DNA of 64,000 nt. It comes from Longimicrobiales bacterium (GTDB taxonomy: Bacteria > Gemmatimonadota > Gemmatimonadetes > Longimicrobiales > Gaopeijiaceae). A program made the translations under genes and the position numbers. Below the pieces are notes generated by a model. It worked only from the letters and a program-made list of their open reading frames with translations. It was not told where the DNA came from and searched no databases. Positions 61,715 through 64,000 of this stretch are shown one piece after another. The stretch spans positions 142,665 through 206,664 of the forward strand of contig JAPKBW010000004.1 in assembly GCA_028823235.1 (NCBI GenBank). The letters run 5' to 3'. The stretch's first letter is position 1. The number at the start of each line of letters is the position of its first letter.

Positions 61715-63181
61715 GTGAACCCGGACCCCAACGCACCAGTCGCACTCCAGCTCGGAGCGCTCGTTGCCTATTCGCTCGGGCTCATCGGGTTCGGACTGTG
61801 GGTGTCTCGACGGAGACGCGGAGGGTCGGCCAGCTTCTTCGTCGCGGACCGCAAGCTCGGCCCCGGCCTGCTCTTCTCAACCTTCTTGGCGGCGAACATT
61901 GGAGCCGGATCGATCATCGGGGCATCCGCGCTCTCATACAACGTCGGTGTCTCCGCGTGGTGGTTCGTGGGGTCTGCAGGGATCGGCCAACTCGTCCTCG
62001 CCTTCTTCGTTGGTCCTCGAATCTGGAGGGTGGCCAAGGCGCACGACCTTTACACGGTGGGCGACTACCTCGAGCACAGGTACGGCAGCGCCGTGCGGGT
62101 GACCGTGGCGTCGATCCTCTGGCTGGGCACGCTCGCGATTCTCGCGACTCAACTCATTGCGATGTCGCTGATCCTTGAATGGGTGGTGGGTGCGCCTCGG
62201 GGCGTTGGTGCACTGATCGGAGGCATCGTGATGATTGCCTACTTCAGCGCCGGTGGCCTCTTCACCTCGGCATGGGTCAACCTCGTCCAGCTAACGGTCC
62301 TGCTGACAGGTTTCCTGATCGCGATCCCGATCGCGATCAGGAACGCCGGAGGGTGGAGTGCTGTCCTCGCCGCGGTACCTCAGGACCCCGAGTACATGAA
62401 CTTTCTAGCACTGGGGGGGCTCATCACCTTCGTCACTGTCATGCCGGCCTTTGTGATCTCGCCCGGATTCGTACAAAAGGCGTTCGGGGCGATCGACGAG
62501 CGGACGATTCGGATTGGAGTTGGCCTGCAGGGAGTCGCCTTGCTGATCTTCGCCTCGGCCCCGATGCTCATGGGCCTGATCGCGCACAGCTACGACCCGG
62601 CTCTCGTCAACGCAGACTACGCAGTGCCGACGGTGCTCACCCTCGGCCTCCCGGCGATCCTCGGAGCTCTCGCGCTCGCCGCCGTATTCTCGGCAGAAGT
62701 CAGCAGTGCCGATGCGGTGTTATTCATGCTTTCGACCTCATTGTCCAAAGATATCTACAAGCGATATCTGGCCCCTGATGCGACTGACGCTCAGGTCCTG
62801 CGCGTGGCAAGGCTCGCAGCGATTGCTGGAGGGGCTCTCGGAATCGCCCTCACGCTCGTACTCGATACCGTCCTCCAGTCGATCATGATCTTCTACTCGA
62901 TCTTGAGCGTGAGTCTCTTTGTGCCAGTCGTAGCCGGCCTCTATTCGAGACGACCTGGAGTCCCGGAGGCAATCGCGGCAATCGCGGCAGGTGTCACAGG
63001 GTTGTTCGCACTGGAGGGCGCGGCCCGCTGGGGTGGCCCCGTGGCCGTCCCAGCCTGGATGAGTTCTACCGGCGCAGGGATCGTGGCTTCAGCGGTCGTG
63101 TTTGCTCTGGTCTTCGCGATGAGACGACCAAAGCTCGGCAGCCCATCAAACTCCTCTCCGCCTGATACCTCTCAGACATGA
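61715..63181 (+). CDS. Sodium:solute symporter (SSS family)
   Basis: This 488-residue inner-membrane transporter has about 13 hydrophobic segments. Family motifs visible are SASFFVADRKLGPGLLFSTFLAANIGAGSIIG, AWWFVGSAG, TVGDYLEHRYG, and the later MPAFVISPGFVQKAFGA. The substrate (amino acid, carboxylate or sugar) cannot be read. The start is GTG 61715. Its stop overlaps the truncated haemoglobin start (ATGA), beginning a coupled three-gene operon. Confidence 0.92.
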   Translation: MNPDPNAPVALQLGALVAYSLGLIGFGLWVSRRRRGGSASFFVADRKLGPGLLFSTFLAANIGAGSIIGASALSYNVGVSAWWFVGSAGIGQLVLAFFVGPRIWRVAKAHDLYTVGDYLEHRYGSAVRVTVASILWLGTLAILATQLIAMSLILEWVVGAPRGVGALIGGIVMIAYFSAGGLFTSAWVNLVQLTVLLTGFLIAIPIAIRNAGGWSAVLAAVPQDPEYMNFLALGGLITFVTVMPAFVISPGFVQKAFGAIDERTIRIGVGLQGVALLIFASAPMLMGLIAHSYDPALVNADYAVPTVLTLGLPAILGALALAAVFSAEVSSADAVLFMLSTSLSKDIYKRYLAPDATDAQVLRVARLAAIAGGALGIALTLVLDTVLQSIMIFYSILSVSLFVPVVAGLYSRRPGVPEAIAAIAAGVTGLFALEGAARWGGPVAVPAWMSSTGAGIVASAVVFALVFAMRRPKLGSPSNSSPPDTSQT

Positions 63182-63567
63182 AATACACTTGTGCTTCCAA
63201 TGATGGTCGCATCTCTGAGGCTGAAACCCACACTCTCGTGGCGACCTTCTACACGAGCATTCAGTCCGTCGACCTTCCAGATCCGATCTTCGAAACCCAT
63301 GCGGGGGACGGCTGGGACGCACACCTCGACAAGATATGGGACTTCTGGTCGAGTATCCTGCTCGCCACGGGACACCTTCGAGGAAATCCGATCGTTGCCC
63401 ATCAGGGCGTGCCGGGGATTACGAGCAAAGGCTTCGACCGATGGCTGTCACTCTTCGCGGAGGTCGCGTCAGATGTCCTGAGCTCGACGCACGCGCTCGA
63501 CGTGGTGGCACGTGCTCCTCGTATGCGCCTCGTACTGGAGGGGCGCATCGCGCCGGTGACCCCATGA
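63178..63567 (+). CDS. Group III truncated haemoglobin
   Basis: This 129-residue globin has the group III pattern: FYTSIQSVDLPDPIFETHAGDGWDAHLDKIWDFW, LLATGHLRGNPIVAH with the likely proximal His75, and FDRWLSLF. It probably binds oxygen or nitric oxide in the cytoplasm. Start and stop overlap the symporter and decarboxylase by four bases each. Confidence 0.9.
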   Translation: MKYTCASNDGRISEAETHTLVATFYTSIQSVDLPDPIFETHAGDGWDAHLDKIWDFWSSILLATGHLRGNPIVAHQGVPGITSKGFDRWLSLFAEVASDVLSSTHALDVVARAPRMRLVLEGRIAPVTP

Positions 63568-64000
63568 CACACTCACTGGAACCTTCGGCGGAACAGATGC
63601 GAGCGATGCTCGCGGAAACGACGGAGCGAATCATTGAGCACATCGAATCCCTGCCCGAACAGCCAGCTTCGTACTACACGGACGGGAAAACGGAAGCGCG
63701 GGCCCAAGTGGAGTCTTTGCCGTCCGCCGGCACAGATTTCAGTGAGCTGCTCGATCTGATTTTTGATGAAGCGGTCCCCACGTCCTTCAATACCGCCGGA
63801 CCTGGGTACTTCGCCTATATCCCCGGCGGCGGACTCTTCCCGTCCGCCGTCGCAGACCTGATCGCGAATGCGGTCAACCGCTATGTCGGGGTCTGGGTGG
63901 CCGCACCCGCGCTGGTACAGCTGGAATTGAACGTCGTTCGGTGGTTCTGTGAGATAGTCGGGTACGGGCCCGGCAGCGGAGGCATCCTGACCAGCGGGGG
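63564..64000 (+). CDS. PLP-dependent group II decarboxylase (partial)
   Basis: The frame opens at ATG 63564 and runs off the window. The first 145 residues match aromatic-L-amino-acid/diaminobutyrate decarboxylases: FNTAGPGYFAYIPGGGLFPSAVADL, NAVNRYVGVWVAAPALVQLE, VGYGPGSGGILTSGG. The catalytic Lys lies beyond the window. The start overlaps the globin stop by four bases, so an amino-acid transporter, a haemoglobin and an amino-acid decarboxylase appear to be produced together. Confidence 0.85.
   Translation, partial: MTHSLEPSAEQMRAMLAETTERIIEHIESLPEQPASYYTDGKTEARAQVESLPSAGTDFSELLDLIFDEAVPTSFNTAGPGYFAYIPGGGLFPSAVADLIANAVNRYVGVWVAAPALVQLELNVVRWFCEIVGYGPGSGGILTSG

Overview
This is a 64 kb stretch of a high-GC bacterial chromosome. 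It is dense with housekeeping genes, and I found no phage, insertion sequence, CRISPR array or integrase. Several features suggest a Gram-negative, diderm, aerobic heterotroph: TonB-dependent receptors, several lipoproteins and signal-peptide proteins, ECF sigma/anti-sigma pairs, a GWxTD-domain protein and a truncated haemoglobin. The mix of GWxTD protein, CarboxypepD_reg-type TonB receptor, long transketolase-like protein and an ImuB cassette resembles Gemmatimonadota or a related phylum. That placement is inference from gene content only.

Layout. Positions 1-6013 (minus): thioredoxin-argR-argG-argH-rpiA-rpe, then a membrane phytol/dolichol-kinase-like gene cut by the window edge; an ArgR-type operator and promoter lie between argR and argG. 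6165-13493 (mixed strands): a large TonB-dependent receptor, threonine dehydratase, an EgtC-like amidotransferase, an FKBP lipoprotein, an exported protein of unknown role and a 2-oxoglutarate/Fe(II) oxygenase. 13606-24832 (minus): tRNA-Asn, malate dehydrogenase, moaD-moaE-moaA, an ECF sigma/anti-sigma/periplasmic helical cassette, HU, carA, then a 2-oxoacid dehydrogenase operon (E1alpha, E1beta, E2) ending in lipB, and secG.

24913-46504 (minus): a glycolytic group, gapA, pgk, tpiA and secG, is interrupted by an ECF sigma factor and a 698-residue protein that joins a membrane segment, a TonB C-terminal domain, a TPR-like region and a GWxTD domain. Upstream is a tightly overlapped information/cofactor run: yicC-gmk-rpoZ-coaBC-udg-dnaB-ispD-tsaC-phosphatase-aroE-comF. 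Here comF is broken by one in-frame stop and two frameshifts. Further upstream are an outer-membrane receptor-like barrel coupled to pepA, a YbdK-type ligase and monomeric isocitrate dehydrogenase.

46582-64000: an orphan gene and a PAP2 phosphatase lie next to an imuB-DUF6504-recX DNA-damage cassette. Its upstream region carries four TTCGG repeats spaced about one helical turn apart. A NarL-type two-component system, a transketolase-like protein, a secreted RidA, an M28 peptidase, a DsbA-family protein, a 5'-truncated phoD remnant, a secreted protein and a P1 peptidase follow. The window ends in a coupled operon of sodium:solute symporter, truncated haemoglobin and PLP-dependent decarboxylase. 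The strongest candidates for something undescribed are the TonB_C/GWxTD protein inside the glycolytic operon and the imuB-DUF6504-recX cassette with its helically phased repeats.
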